From the NCBI GenBank assembly GCA_014238425.1, contig JABABD010000022.1:62001-126000 (forward strand): DNA of 64,000 nucleotides, written 5' to 3'. Below the pieces are notes generated by a model, which saw nothing but the letters and a program-made list of their open reading frames with translations, ran no database searches and was not told the DNA's origin. Position 1 is the stretch's first letter. Every line of letters starts with the position of its first letter. The translations under genes and the position numbers were made by a program. This stretch comes from Flavobacteriaceae bacterium (GTDB lineage Bacteria > Bacteroidota > Bacteroidia > Flavobacteriales > Flavobacteriaceae). Below are positions 52,632-60,906 of this stretch, one piece after another.

Positions 52632-53732
52632 ATGACAAAACAAGTGCTTTCCTTTTCAAGAACGGATTCTGCAAAATTTTTCAGAACTCTTAATAAGCGA
52701 GTGAATTCTTATTTCAAGGACAATAATATAAAACGCACAGGAAATTGGAAACTTTGGGTAAAAACCGTTGTGATGTTCACTCTTTTTTTAGCACCATATT
52801 TCCTGATATTAACCTTAAACCTTCCACAGTGGTCGCTTTTACTACTTTCGGTAGTTATGGGTATTGGAATGGCTGGTGTTGGAATGAACGTAATGCATGA
52901 TGGAAATCATGGGTCGTATTCTAATAAAGAATGGGTCAATCAGTTAATGGGTAGTAGTATATACATACTTGCTGGAAACGCATACAACTGGAAGGTACAA
53001 CACAATGTATTGCACCACACCTATACCAATATTCATGGTCACGATGAAGATTTAGAAGCAGGACGTATCCTCAGGTTTTCTAAACATTCTGAATGGCGTT
53101 CGCATCATAAGTTTCAACACTACTATTCTATATTATTATATGGTCTCTTAACTATTAATTGGGCCATTACGACGGACTTCCAACAGATGTATCGTTATAT
53201 GAAACGCAAACTATCTTACGGAAAATTACCAAACCCAGTAGTGAATTGGAGTACATTGGTAATTTCTAAATTGATATATATCTCCATCTGGATTGTAATC
53301 CCAATGTTATTTTTGGATTTAGCCTGGTGGAAAATTCTTTTAGGTTTCTTTCTTATGCATTATACGGCAGGCGTTATATTAAGCGTTGTATTTCAGTTAG
53401 CACACGTCATTGAAGAGGCCGAAATGCCTTTACCAGAAGAAGATGGTACTATGAAGAATACATGGGCGATTCACCAATTATTAACTACTGTAAACTTCGG
53501 TACAAAAAATAGAATCATGAATTGGTTTACTGGCGGTTTGAACCATCAAGTGGAGCATCATATATTTCCACACATAAGCCATGTTCATTATACCAAGATT
53601 TCTAAGATTGTACGTGAAACAGCTAAAGAATTCAATTTACCATACAACGAATACAAAACAACCAGAAAAGCTATCATTGCTCATTTCAAGTATTTAAGAG
53701 ACATGGGAATGAAGCCTGCTTTACAAGCCTAA
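52632..53732 (+). CDS. Membrane fatty acid (acyl-CoA or acyl-lipid) desaturase
   Basis: A 366-residue di-iron desaturase with four or more membrane helices. The three His boxes are HDGNH (in NVMHDGNHGSY), HNVLHH (in VQHNVLHHTYTN) and HQVEHH (in GLNHQVEHHIFP). Q rather than H at the first position of the third box, often seen in front-end desaturases, is not present here: it reads NHQVEHH. The related bacterial enzymes are usually called linoleoyl-CoA or delta-type desaturases. It adjusts membrane fluidity by introducing double bonds. The aminotransferase gene follows after 12 bases. Confidence 0.93.
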   Translation: MTKQVLSFSRTDSAKFFRTLNKRVNSYFKDNNIKRTGNWKLWVKTVVMFTLFLAPYFLILTLNLPQWSLLLLSVVMGIGMAGVGMNVMHDGNHGSYSNKEWVNQLMGSSIYILAGNAYNWKVQHNVLHHTYTNIHGHDEDLEAGRILRFSKHSEWRSHHKFQHYYSILLYGLLTINWAITTDFQQMYRYMKRKLSYGKLPNPVVNWSTLVISKLIYISIWIVIPMLFLDLAWWKILLGFFLMHYTAGVILSVVFQLAHVIEEAEMPLPEEDGTMKNTWAIHQLLTTVNFGTKNRIMNWFTGGLNHQVEHHIFPHISHVHYTKISKIVRETAKEFNLPYNEYKTTRKAIIAHFKYLRDMGMKPALQA

Positions 53733-53744
53733 TTTTTTTGCCAA

Positions 53745-54947
53745 ATGAATCAACTTTCTGATAGAATAAATAATCTATCGACTTCGCAAACCCTTGCCAT
53801 GGCTGCGAAAGCCAGAGAATTAAGAGCAGAGGGAAAAGACATTATTGGATTGAGTCTTGGGGAACCAGATTTTAACACTCCAGATTTTGTAAAAGAAGCT
53901 GCTATACAAGCTATCAATGACAATTATAGCTCTTACACACCTGTAGATGGATATGTGGAGTTGAAACAAGCAGTCATCACAAAGTTCAAACGTGACAATG
54001 GCTTAGAATATTCGTTACCTCAAATTGTGGTTTCTACTGGTGCTAAACAATCATTAGCTAATGTTGCTGCCGCCATGATCAATCCTGGCGATGAGGTAAT
54101 TTTACCTTGCCCTTATTGGGTAAGTTATAGTGATATTGTTGGGTTACATGAGGGCATTCCTGTGGAAGTAGCAACCTCTATCGATACAGATTTCAAGATG
54201 ACTGCCCAACAATTAGAAGCAGCCATTACACCAAAAACAAAAATGTTATGGTTCAGTTCACCATGTAATCCAAGTGGATCTCTATATAGCAAAGAAGAAT
54301 TAGAAGCATTGGCAAGTGTTTTAAGAAATCATCCAAATATTTATGTGGTTTCTGATGAAATCTATGAGCATATCAATTATACAGGTCAGCCACATGCAAG
54401 CATGGCAAATATTGACGGTATGTTTGATCGTACCGTAACAGTTAATGGTGTATCTAAAGCATTTGCAATGACCGGTTGGAGAATAGGTTATATTGGCGCT
54501 CCAGATTGGATAGCTCGCGCCTGTAATAAAATGCAAGGCCAAGTGACTAGTGGTGCTAATTGTATTGCGCAACGTGCCGTAATTACTGCTTTAGAAGCTG
54601 ATCCGAGTAGTATCCAGTACATGGTAGACGAATTTAAAGTACGTCGTGATATGGTTCTGGATATGCTTAATGAGATTGAAGGCTTCTCTGCCAACACACC
54701 TGAAGGTGCGTTTTATGTATTTCCGGATATTTCTTATTTTTTTGGTAAGACATTACATGGCACACGCATCAATAATGCGACAGATTTCTCTATGTATTTA
54801 TTAGAAGAGGCTCTTGTAGCAACTGTTACTGGTGATGCTTTTGGAAATCCTAATTGCATTAGGATATCTTATGCAGCATCACAAGAACAATTAGTTGAAG
54901 CTCTTAAGCGTATCAAAGAAGCAGTAAGCCAATTAGTGACACTATAA
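53745..54947 (+). CDS. PLP-dependent class I aminotransferase (aspartate type)
   Basis: A 400-residue fold-type I enzyme: GLSLGEPDFNTP near the N-terminus, STGAKQSLANVAAAMINPGDEV, SSPCNPSGSLYS, VSDEIYEHINY (Asp binds the PLP nitrogen) and VNGVSKAFAMTGWRIGY, with the Lys that forms the Schiff base. This matches the AAT subgroup Ib, which transaminates aspartate and often prephenate or other amino acids. Its last 35 bases overlap a small minus-strand frame. Confidence 0.94.
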   Translation: MNQLSDRINNLSTSQTLAMAAKARELRAEGKDIIGLSLGEPDFNTPDFVKEAAIQAINDNYSSYTPVDGYVELKQAVITKFKRDNGLEYSLPQIVVSTGAKQSLANVAAAMINPGDEVILPCPYWVSYSDIVGLHEGIPVEVATSIDTDFKMTAQQLEAAITPKTKMLWFSSPCNPSGSLYSKEELEALASVLRNHPNIYVVSDEIYEHINYTGQPHASMANIDGMFDRTVTVNGVSKAFAMTGWRIGYIGAPDWIARACNKMQGQVTSGANCIAQRAVITALEADPSSIQYMVDEFKVRRDMVLDMLNEIEGFSANTPEGAFYVFPDISYFFGKTLHGTRINNATDFSMYLLEEALVATVTGDAFGNPNCIRISYAASQEQLVEALKRIKEAVSQLVTL

Positions 54948-55077
54948 TAATTGCAAACAGAAGTATCTGTTTCTTAAATAATTCTTTGCGCTCCTTTTGA
55001 AGGCGTTCACGAATCTCTTTAAGCACCTGTGGTTTCAGTACCACGTGGTCGTACTTTTCTTTTTTTAACGTCACCAT
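54913..55077 (-). CDS. Small single-pass membrane protein, 54 residues
   Basis: A short frame with ATG at 55077 and TGA at 54913-54915. The first 35 residues are strongly charged and helical (VLKPQVLKEIRERLQKERK), followed by one membrane helix (QILLFAIIIVSLIGLLLL) up to the end. Such an amphipathic-plus-helix pattern is unlikely by chance. It overlaps the end of the aminotransferase gene on the other strand and the small basic gene upstream by 59 bases in another frame. The function is unknown. Confidence 0.58.
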   Translation of the reverse strand: MVTLKKEKYDHVVLKPQVLKEIRERLQKERKELFKKQILLFAIIIVSLIGLLLL

Positions 55078-55171
55078 ACTTTCCAGGAATATGAGCGAAT
55101 TTTTTCTTTTTCTTACTACTCAACTGGCTCCTATTAAATTTAAAAGAAGCGTTCATTGCAGCTATTCCCAT
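55019..55171 (-). CDS. Small basic protein, 50 residues
   Basis: ATG at 55171, TAA at 55019-55021. The protein is rich in Lys and Arg (MNASFKFNRSQLSSKKKKKF, then PGKYGDVKKRKVRPRG) and has no hydrophobic segment. An internal ATG (sixth codon) could be the true start. It may bind nucleic acid or the ribosome, but nothing proves this. It is arranged head-to-tail with the small membrane protein gene, overlapping in a different frame, which suggests coupling. Confidence 0.55.
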   Translation of the reverse strand: MGIAAMNASFKFNRSQLSSKKKKKFAHIPGKYGDVKKRKVRPRGTETTGA

Positions 55172-55317
55172 AATTCCTAAGATTTAAAAGTTAAAAAGTA
55201 AAAAGCGGTCAGCCAGTCCTTCATTTCTATATTACTAGAAACATAGTATTAATGGTCTGTAAAGATCAATAAGAAAATATTCTTTTCCGAAGTTATCTGG
55301 ATAAGTAGGAATTTAAC

Positions 55318-55566
55318 TTAATATAGTACACCTACAAGTATTGCTGAAAAAATTGAAAGCTTAAGAATTGCCTCAACATTTTGTGAATAGCGTAATTGGT
55401 ATTTGTATAGTCTTTTCTTTACGCTAAAAAGAGATTTTGGGTCTCTTGGCGAGTTGTTGATTTTGCTTTTGTATGTTGAGTTCAGGATACCTCCATATTC
55501 AACAGATTTGTTTTCAGGACAACTTCGTAAAGTATTGACTTGCTTTGGGTTTAATACTAATTTCAT
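55318..55566 (-). CDS. Small hypothetical protein with C-terminal membrane helix
   Basis: An 82-residue frame starting at ATG 55566. The first 60 residues are polar and basic (KRLYKYQLRYSQN), and the last 18 (AILKLSIFSAILVGVLY) could span the membrane, giving a tail-anchored layout like that of the 54-residue protein nearby. I know no family. The flanks 55172-55317 and 55567-55720 show nothing I can name. Confidence 0.5.
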   Translation of the reverse strand: MKLVLNPKQVNTLRSCPENKSVEYGGILNSTYKSKINNSPRDPKSLFSVKKRLYKYQLRYSQNVEAILKLSIFSAILVGVLY

Positions 55567-55720
55567 GATTGATGATTTTTAAATTGGTTACACATATATG
55601 ACGCCCAATAAGTCAAAATGTTACATAGATTTATACTGATTATACCCAAAAATGAGCATGAAATATTCCCGAATATCAGGTGGATATTAGGTTTGATATA
55701 CTTTAAAAATATTTAAAAAA

Positions 55721-57214
55721 TTATCTGTTTCTCCAGAAAAAAGGTGTCAATAATATGAGCACAGTGAACAATTCTAAACGTCCGATGAGCATTAAAAATG
55801 AACACCACCATTTGCCAATATTTGGCATTTGATAAAAGTTATTCACAGGTCCATAATCTCCAATCGCTGGTCCAACATTCCCTAAACTAGATGCCGCAAC
55901 TCCAATAGCTGAAGAAAAATCTAAGCCTAAAGCCGCAAAACCTAATGCTCCAACAATAAATGACAGCATATAAAGGATAAAGAAACCTAATATATTAAAG
56001 ACTATATCACCAGAAATAGCTCTTTTATTATAGCGTACAGGCAAAATAGCATTCATATGCAACGACCTCTTGAATTCTAAAAAACCGTTACGAATCGTAA
56101 TTAAATGTCTTACGACCTTAACTCCCCCAGCTGTGCTTCCTGAGGATCCACCAAGAAACATAAGTCCAAAAAAGAATACTACTAAAAAAGGAGTCCACAT
56201 TGTATAGTCTGCGCTCACAAAACCTGTTGTTGTAATAATAGCGAGTACTTGAAATAATGAATGCCTCAAAACACTCTCTACCTCTCCTAAAACCATAGGA
56301 TGACTAATAGTAGACGATGTCATATCTGCGCCAAAATAAATAATGATACTAGCTATGACAGTAAACACCAGAATAAATTTAAAGTACAATTTAAATTCTT
56401 CATCTTTAGTCACACGATTTACCTTTCCTTTGAAAAAGTAATAACTCAATACAAAGTTAGTTCCTGCTAAGAACATGAATAACATCACTATGTATTGAAT
56501 AAGCGGATTATCATTCCAATGAGCTAAACTGGCATTTTTTGTTGAAAAACCTCCAGTAGACAAGGTACTTAACGAATGATTGATAGCATCGAAAAAAGAC
56601 ATGCCTGCCAACTTCAATAATAATGTTTCAGCCGCAGTATAACTCACATAAATAAGCCATAATCGTTTTGCCGTATCAGTAATTCTTGGGTGCAATTTAT
56701 CGGCACTAGGACCTGGTGCTTCTGCTGCAAACAACTGCATACCACCAATTCCTAATAATGGTAAAATAGCAATAGCTAGTACAATAATACCCATACCACC
56801 TATCCAATGTGTAAGGCTTCTCCAAAACAAGATACCTTCAGGCACTCTTTCAATATCCGTCAATATAGTCGCTCCGGTTGTGGTATAGCCAGACATGGTT
56901 TCAAAAAAAGCGTTTGTAAAACTTGGGATGGTTTCTGTAAATACATATGGTAGTGTGCCAGATAATGCCATGATGATCCACCCAAAAGCAACCACAATAT
57001 ATCCATCATGCTTATTGAGCTCCTTTTTATGCTCTCGTGTTTTGAACATGAGGAAAACACCAGCAAGAATGGTGACAATTCCAGCTAATACTATTTTAAC
57101 CGCCATACCATCGTTATATGCCCAGCTCATAACTGATGCTAAAAGCATGAAACCACCATTAAATAGCAGAAGTAATCCGAAAATATGAAGAATGATCTTG
57201 TAATTGAAACGCAT
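55721..57214 (-). CDS. trkH: Trk potassium uptake system membrane subunit
   Basis: A 497-residue protein of the TrkH/KtrB family with repeated membrane-pore-membrane units. Selectivity-loop regions are FFETMSGYTTTGATIL, NHSLSTLSTGGFSTKN, TTTGFVSADY and SSLGNVGPAIGDYG, each with the conserved Gly. RSLTHWIGGMGIIVLAIAILP is a family signature. It forms the K+ channel through which uptake occurs, gated by TrkA. Its start shares one base with the trkA stop (ATGA), so they are coupled. Confidence 0.96.
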   Translation of the reverse strand: MRFNYKIILHIFGLLLLFNGGFMLLASVMSWAYNDGMAVKIVLAGIVTILAGVFLMFKTREHKKELNKHDGYIVVAFGWIIMALSGTLPYVFTETIPSFTNAFFETMSGYTTTGATILTDIERVPEGILFWRSLTHWIGGMGIIVLAIAILPLLGIGGMQLFAAEAPGPSADKLHPRITDTAKRLWLIYVSYTAAETLLLKLAGMSFFDAINHSLSTLSTGGFSTKNASLAHWNDNPLIQYIVMLFMFLAGTNFVLSYYFFKGKVNRVTKDEEFKLYFKFILVFTVIASIIIYFGADMTSSTISHPMVLGEVESVLRHSLFQVLAIITTTGFVSADYTMWTPFLVVFFFGLMFLGGSSGSTAGGVKVVRHLITIRNGFLEFKRSLHMNAILPVRYNKRAISGDIVFNILGFFILYMLSFIVGALGFAALGLDFSSAIGVAASSLGNVGPAIGDYGPVNNFYQMPNIGKWWCSFLMLIGRLELFTVLILLTPFFWRNR

Positions 57215-58563
57215 CAGAAAAATAGTTTTTCCACTTGTTTTATAGATTTAGGCAAACAACAAACTACAACTTTATCGCCTTCCTGAATTGTAAAATCTCC
57301 AAGAGCAATAACACCTTCATCATTCCTAATGACGCCACCGATAATTGCTGAACGAGGAAATTCAAGATCTCTAATCAGTGTATTACATATATTGGAATTA
57401 ACTTTCACATTAAACTCTAATATCTCAGCATTCATGTTATTCAACTTAGTCATTGCTACCACTTCGCCTTTTCGTACGTATCTAAAAATATTATTGGCAG
57501 CCAATAGTTTTTTATTAATAAGTGTATCTATGCCTATGGATTGTGATAATTCAAAATAGTCCATATTTTCAACTAGTGCAATGGTTTTTCTAACACCTTT
57601 TGATTTTGCCATGAGGCAGGACATGATATTAGTCTCAGAATTTCCTGTTACCGAAATAAAAGCTTCCATTTCTGATATACTTTCTTCTTCCAGCAATTCA
57701 ACATTTCTACCATCACCATTGATAACCAAAGCTTTTGGAAGCTCATCAGCCAAATCAAACGCTCGATTCTTATCTTTTTCTATGAGTTTTACATTAAACT
57801 TATTCGCGCATAAATCTCTCGCTGTTTTAAAACCAATTTTACTACCTCCAAGAATCATAACATTCTTAATATCTTCTTTGACCTTACCAGTGAGTTTATA
57901 CAGTTCTTCAACGCCACCTTTAGAGGTGACAAAATACACTTGATCTCCTTCTTTAAAAACGGTATCTCCACGAGGAATTAACGTATACTGCGTTCCAAAT
58001 CTTTGAATAGCAATAGCCATAAAATGTACTTCTGGTAGCAATTGAGCCGCTTCTCTAACAGATTTACCAACGAAAGATGCCGTACGAGACAAATTTAAAC
58101 CTACCATAGTCAATGCTCCTTCCTCAAACTCATAACTATCATTAAACGCCGACTGATCTAAAAGTAACTCAATTTCTGCGGCAGCTAATGATTCCGGAGA
58201 AATCAATTCGTCAATGCCAAACTTGGTAAATCCAACCTCATCCTTATAATCTATAAACTCGGTATTCGAAATCCTGGCAATGGTTTGCTTAGCTCCTAGT
58301 TGTTTAGCTAATACACAAACAGTAATATTCGTAGTCTCTGAAGATGTAACGGCTATAACCAAGTCTGCGTTTGCAACTCTGGATTCTTTTAAAATTGCTA
58401 TAGAAGTCGCATCTCCCTTTACAATACGGATATCTAAATGATTATCTGCATAGGTAAGGCTATCCTTATAAGTATCTATTAAAGTGATCTCTTGAGATTC
58501 GTAAGACAATAATTTTGCGAGATGAAATCCTACTTCACCTGCTCCTGCAATGATTATCTTCAT
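57214..58563 (-). CDS. trkA: Trk potassium uptake system regulatory subunit
   Basis: I place the start at 58563 (MKIIIAGAGEVGFHLAKLLS), where the Rossmann fold begins; an upstream ATG at 58617 would add 18 unrelated residues. The 449 residues form two tandem RCK units. RCK-N domains begin IIIAGAGEVGFH and VMILGGSKIGFKTA, each followed by a RCK-C (TrkA-C) domain. These bind NAD(H) or nucleotides and gate TrkH. The location is on the inner face of the membrane. Confidence 0.96.
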   Translation of the reverse strand: MKIIIAGAGEVGFHLAKLLSYESQEITLIDTYKDSLTYADNHLDIRIVKGDATSIAILKESRVANADLVIAVTSSETTNITVCVLAKQLGAKQTIARISNTEFIDYKDEVGFTKFGIDELISPESLAAAEIELLLDQSAFNDSYEFEEGALTMVGLNLSRTASFVGKSVREAAQLLPEVHFMAIAIQRFGTQYTLIPRGDTVFKEGDQVYFVTSKGGVEELYKLTGKVKEDIKNVMILGGSKIGFKTARDLCANKFNVKLIEKDKNRAFDLADELPKALVINGDGRNVELLEEESISEMEAFISVTGNSETNIMSCLMAKSKGVRKTIALVENMDYFELSQSIGIDTLINKKLLAANNIFRYVRKGEVVAMTKLNNMNAEILEFNVKVNSNICNTLIRDLEFPRSAIIGGVIRNDEGVIALGDFTIQEGDKVVVCCLPKSIKQVEKLFF

Positions 58564-58678
58564 AAAATATGACTGTGAATATAAAGTAGTGCAAATATAA
58601 TTGTTTTTTAAGGACACTCACCCAAAAAACAATGCAGATAGTCTACTACAATAGACAGACATAACATTAAGAAAGTTA

Positions 58679-58686
58679 TATATTTG
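58679..58686 (+). promoter_or_regulatory. -7 promoter box for ubiE-porT
   Basis: TATATTTG matches TAnnTTTG and ends 14 bases before the TTG start of ubiE. Confidence 0.5.
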
Positions 58687-58700
58687 CCAAAATTTCTGTA

Positions 58701-59426
58701 TTGACAAAAGTAAAACCATACAAGAATAGTGAGCTTGGCAAAAAAGAACAAGTAGCTAATATGTTTGATAACATCTCCAAAGAATATGATGGCCTCAATC
58801 GGGTCATCTCTTTTGGAATTGATGTAAAATGGCGCAAGAAAGTTGTGAAAATTGTTACTTCTCATAAACCTGGGAATGTCTTAGATATAGCGACCGGAAC
58901 TGGAGATTTAGCTATTAATCTTGTAAAAACTGGCGCTTCAAAAATCGTTGGACTAGATATTAGTCAAGGCATGTTAGATGTAGGGAAACAAAAAATATCC
59001 AAACGACAATTAAGTGATTCTATAGATATGATCCTTGGTGATTCTGAAAATATGCCTTTTGAAGATCATACTTTTGATGCTATTACTGTGGCATTTGGAG
59101 TTCGTAATTTTGAAACTCTAGAAAAAGGGCTTAAAGAAATTTTACGAGTTCTTAAACCAGGAGGGGTTTTTGTGATTTTAGAAACATCTGTTCCAACAAA
59201 AACCCCATATAAACAAGGTTATAGGTTCTATACAAAGAATATATTACCAATGATAGGAAAATTGTTTTCAAAGGACCGTTTGGCTTATTCATATTTATGT
59301 GAATCTGCCTCTGTTTTTCCTTATGGTGAAGCTCTAAACAATATTTTGCGTGAAATTGGGTTTATAAACGTTGAAGATAACCCTCAAACTTTTGGCGTAG
59401 CGACTATTTACACTGCCTCAAAATAA
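58701..59426 (+). CDS. ubiE: Demethylmenaquinone methyltransferase
   Basis: A 241-residue SAM-dependent enzyme that performs the last step of menaquinone synthesis, C-methylation of demethylmenaquinone. The start is a TTG codon; the N-terminus [23 protein letters not shown] is as in relatives. [14 protein letters not shown] is motif [26 protein letters not shown] and [18 protein letters not shown] are family-typical. Menaquinone is the likely electron acceptor of the Na+-NQR in this organism. porT follows after five bases. Confidence 0.96.
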   Translation: MTKVKPYKNSELGKKEQVANMFDNISKEYDGLNRVISFGIDVKWRKKVVKIVTSHKPGNVLDIATGTGDLAINLVKTGASKIVGLDISQGMLDVGKQKISKRQLSDSIDMILGDSENMPFEDHTFDAITVAFGVRNFETLEKGLKEILRVLKPGGVFVILETSVPTKTPYKQGYRFYTKNILPMIGKLFSKDRLAYSYLCESASVFPYGEALNNILREIGFINVEDNPQTFGVATIYTASK

Positions 59427-59431
59427 CATAT

Positions 59432-60145
59432 ATGAAAAATCTACTTATTGTTATTACCTTTTTATTTGCTTTTCAAGTTGCTAACGCCCAAATGTTTAGC
59501 AAAGAAAAAGTGTTGAATCTCGAGAATTTTGATAAAAAATTCTTGACTTGGGGGTACTATCTTGGACTTAATAGTTACGATTTTAATTTTGATTACAACC
59601 AAAATCTATCAGATATTCAAACATTAAAATCTGTTGGATTTAATGTTGGATTGATTGGAGACATGCGTATAAGTAATCATTTCAATCTGCGTTTAGAGCC
59701 AGGTTTAATCGTATCAAACAGAACACTTCACTATCAATCGGATTACTTTCAAGGCGTTGCCTTTCAAGACAACGACCTTATAAGAGAAGTGAAATCTACT
59801 TATATTCATATCCCTTTATTACTAAAAATATCAACAAAGCGTTTAAACAATTTCAAACCGTTTATAGTAGGTGGTGTATCCACTGCTTTAAACTTGTCAT
59901 CTAATGAAGATAACCCTGACGATAATAGTGCTGGACAATTTCGTACAAAAAAGAACATGTACTTTTATGAGTTAGGTCTTGGCATAGATTTCTACCTCCA
60001 TTGGTTTAAATTCACACCTTCTATTCGAGGCGTTTTTGCTATAAATGATGAATTGGTAAGAGACACGGACCCAAATAGTCCTTGGACTAGTAATATCACG
60101 TCTATGAAGTCTCGAGGGGTTTTCTTGAATTTTACGTTTCAGTAG
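59432..60145 (+). CDS. porT: Type IX secretion system outer-membrane protein PorT
   Basis: A 237-residue outer-membrane barrel with a signal peptide (ending VANAQ). FLTWGYYLGLNSYDFNFDY, HFNLRLEPGLIVSNRTLHY, TYIHIPLLLKIS and MYFYELGLGIDFYLHWFKFTPSIRG match PorT of the type IX system, needed for secretion of proteins with C-terminal sorting domains. Linkage to ubiE is common in Flavobacteriia. The terminal Phe-Gln fits barrel insertion. The last 14 bases overlap the convergent SpoU gene. Confidence 0.92.
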   Translation: MKNLLIVITFLFAFQVANAQMFSKEKVLNLENFDKKFLTWGYYLGLNSYDFNFDYNQNLSDIQTLKSVGFNVGLIGDMRISNHFNLRLEPGLIVSNRTLHYQSDYFQGVAFQDNDLIREVKSTYIHIPLLLKISTKRLNNFKPFIVGGVSTALNLSSNEDNPDDNSAGQFRTKKNMYFYELGLGIDFYLHWFKFTPSIRGVFAINDELVRDTDPNSPWTSNITSMKSRGVFLNFTFQ

Positions 60146-60869
60146 AAAACCTTCTAAACTCACTTAACACTATTGCAGTTGCCGTGGCAACATTTAAACT
60201 TTCAGTAGCCTTCAATGCTCCGAAGCGAGGTATTGCAATACGCCTATTTACAAGTTTAGATATTATTTCGCTAATACCATTTGCCTCATTACCCATGACT
60301 ATTATTCCAGATTTAGGCAGCGTTTCATTATAAACATTCGCGCCATCCATAAACGTCCCGAAGGTTAGTCCTTCTTTATTTTCTGTCAAGAATTCTTCAA
60401 GATCTAAATATGATATTTTCACTCTTGACAATGACCCCATTGTTGCCTGAACAACCTTTGAATTATAGCAATCTACCGTATTCTCTGAGCAAACCAGATG
60501 AGCAACTCCAAACCAATCACATAACCTAATAATAGTTCCCAAATTCCCTGGATCCCGTATAGCATCCAAAGCAATTACTAATCCATGGATATTAATATCA
60601 TGATGTTCCGGTATTTTAAAAACTCCTAAAATATTATTCGGAGTCTTTAAAGCACTAATTTTTTTCAAATCTTTATCAGAAATTAAGGTATGGTTCTTGT
60701 TTAGATAGTGATAGTCTGGATTTGTTATATATAAATGATGTAGTTGTATATGCGAGTCTAACAATTCAGTTACCGTTTTAAAACCTTCCGCAATAAAGAG
60801 TTTGCTCTCATTGCGGTACTTTTTTTGAGACAAGCTCGTTATTAGTTTTATTTGGCTTTTGGGTAACAT
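60132..60869 (-). CDS. SpoU/TrmH family RNA 2'-O-methyltransferase
   Basis: A 245-residue SPOUT enzyme with a knotted SAM site. An N-terminal substrate-binding domain (about 1-85, with SQKKYRNESKLFIAEGFKTVTELL) precedes the catalytic domain with motif 1 ALDAIRDPGNLGTIIRLCDWFG, motif 2 GIIVMGNEANGIS and motif 3 IPRFGALKATESLNVATATAIVLSEF. It 2'-O-methylates ribose in rRNA or tRNA; the RlmB/TsnR-like type is likely, but the exact target is unknown. It is divergent from tamL. Confidence 0.92.
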   Translation of the reverse strand: MLPKSQIKLITSLSQKKYRNESKLFIAEGFKTVTELLDSHIQLHHLYITNPDYHYLNKNHTLISDKDLKKISALKTPNNILGVFKIPEHHDINIHGLVIALDAIRDPGNLGTIIRLCDWFGVAHLVCSENTVDCYNSKVVQATMGSLSRVKISYLDLEEFLTENKEGLTFGTFMDGANVYNETLPKSGIIVMGNEANGISEIISKLVNRRIAIPRFGALKATESLNVATATAIVLSEFRRFSTET

Positions 60870-60906
60870 TTTAATAATGTATTTTTGATTTTATTAATTA
60901 CACTGG

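Noticed and set aside
60828-60840. TGAGACA half-site at the start of the SpoU methyltransferase gene
   Set aside because: It lacks the inverted partner TGTCTCA at 9-10 bases and lies inside the coding region.
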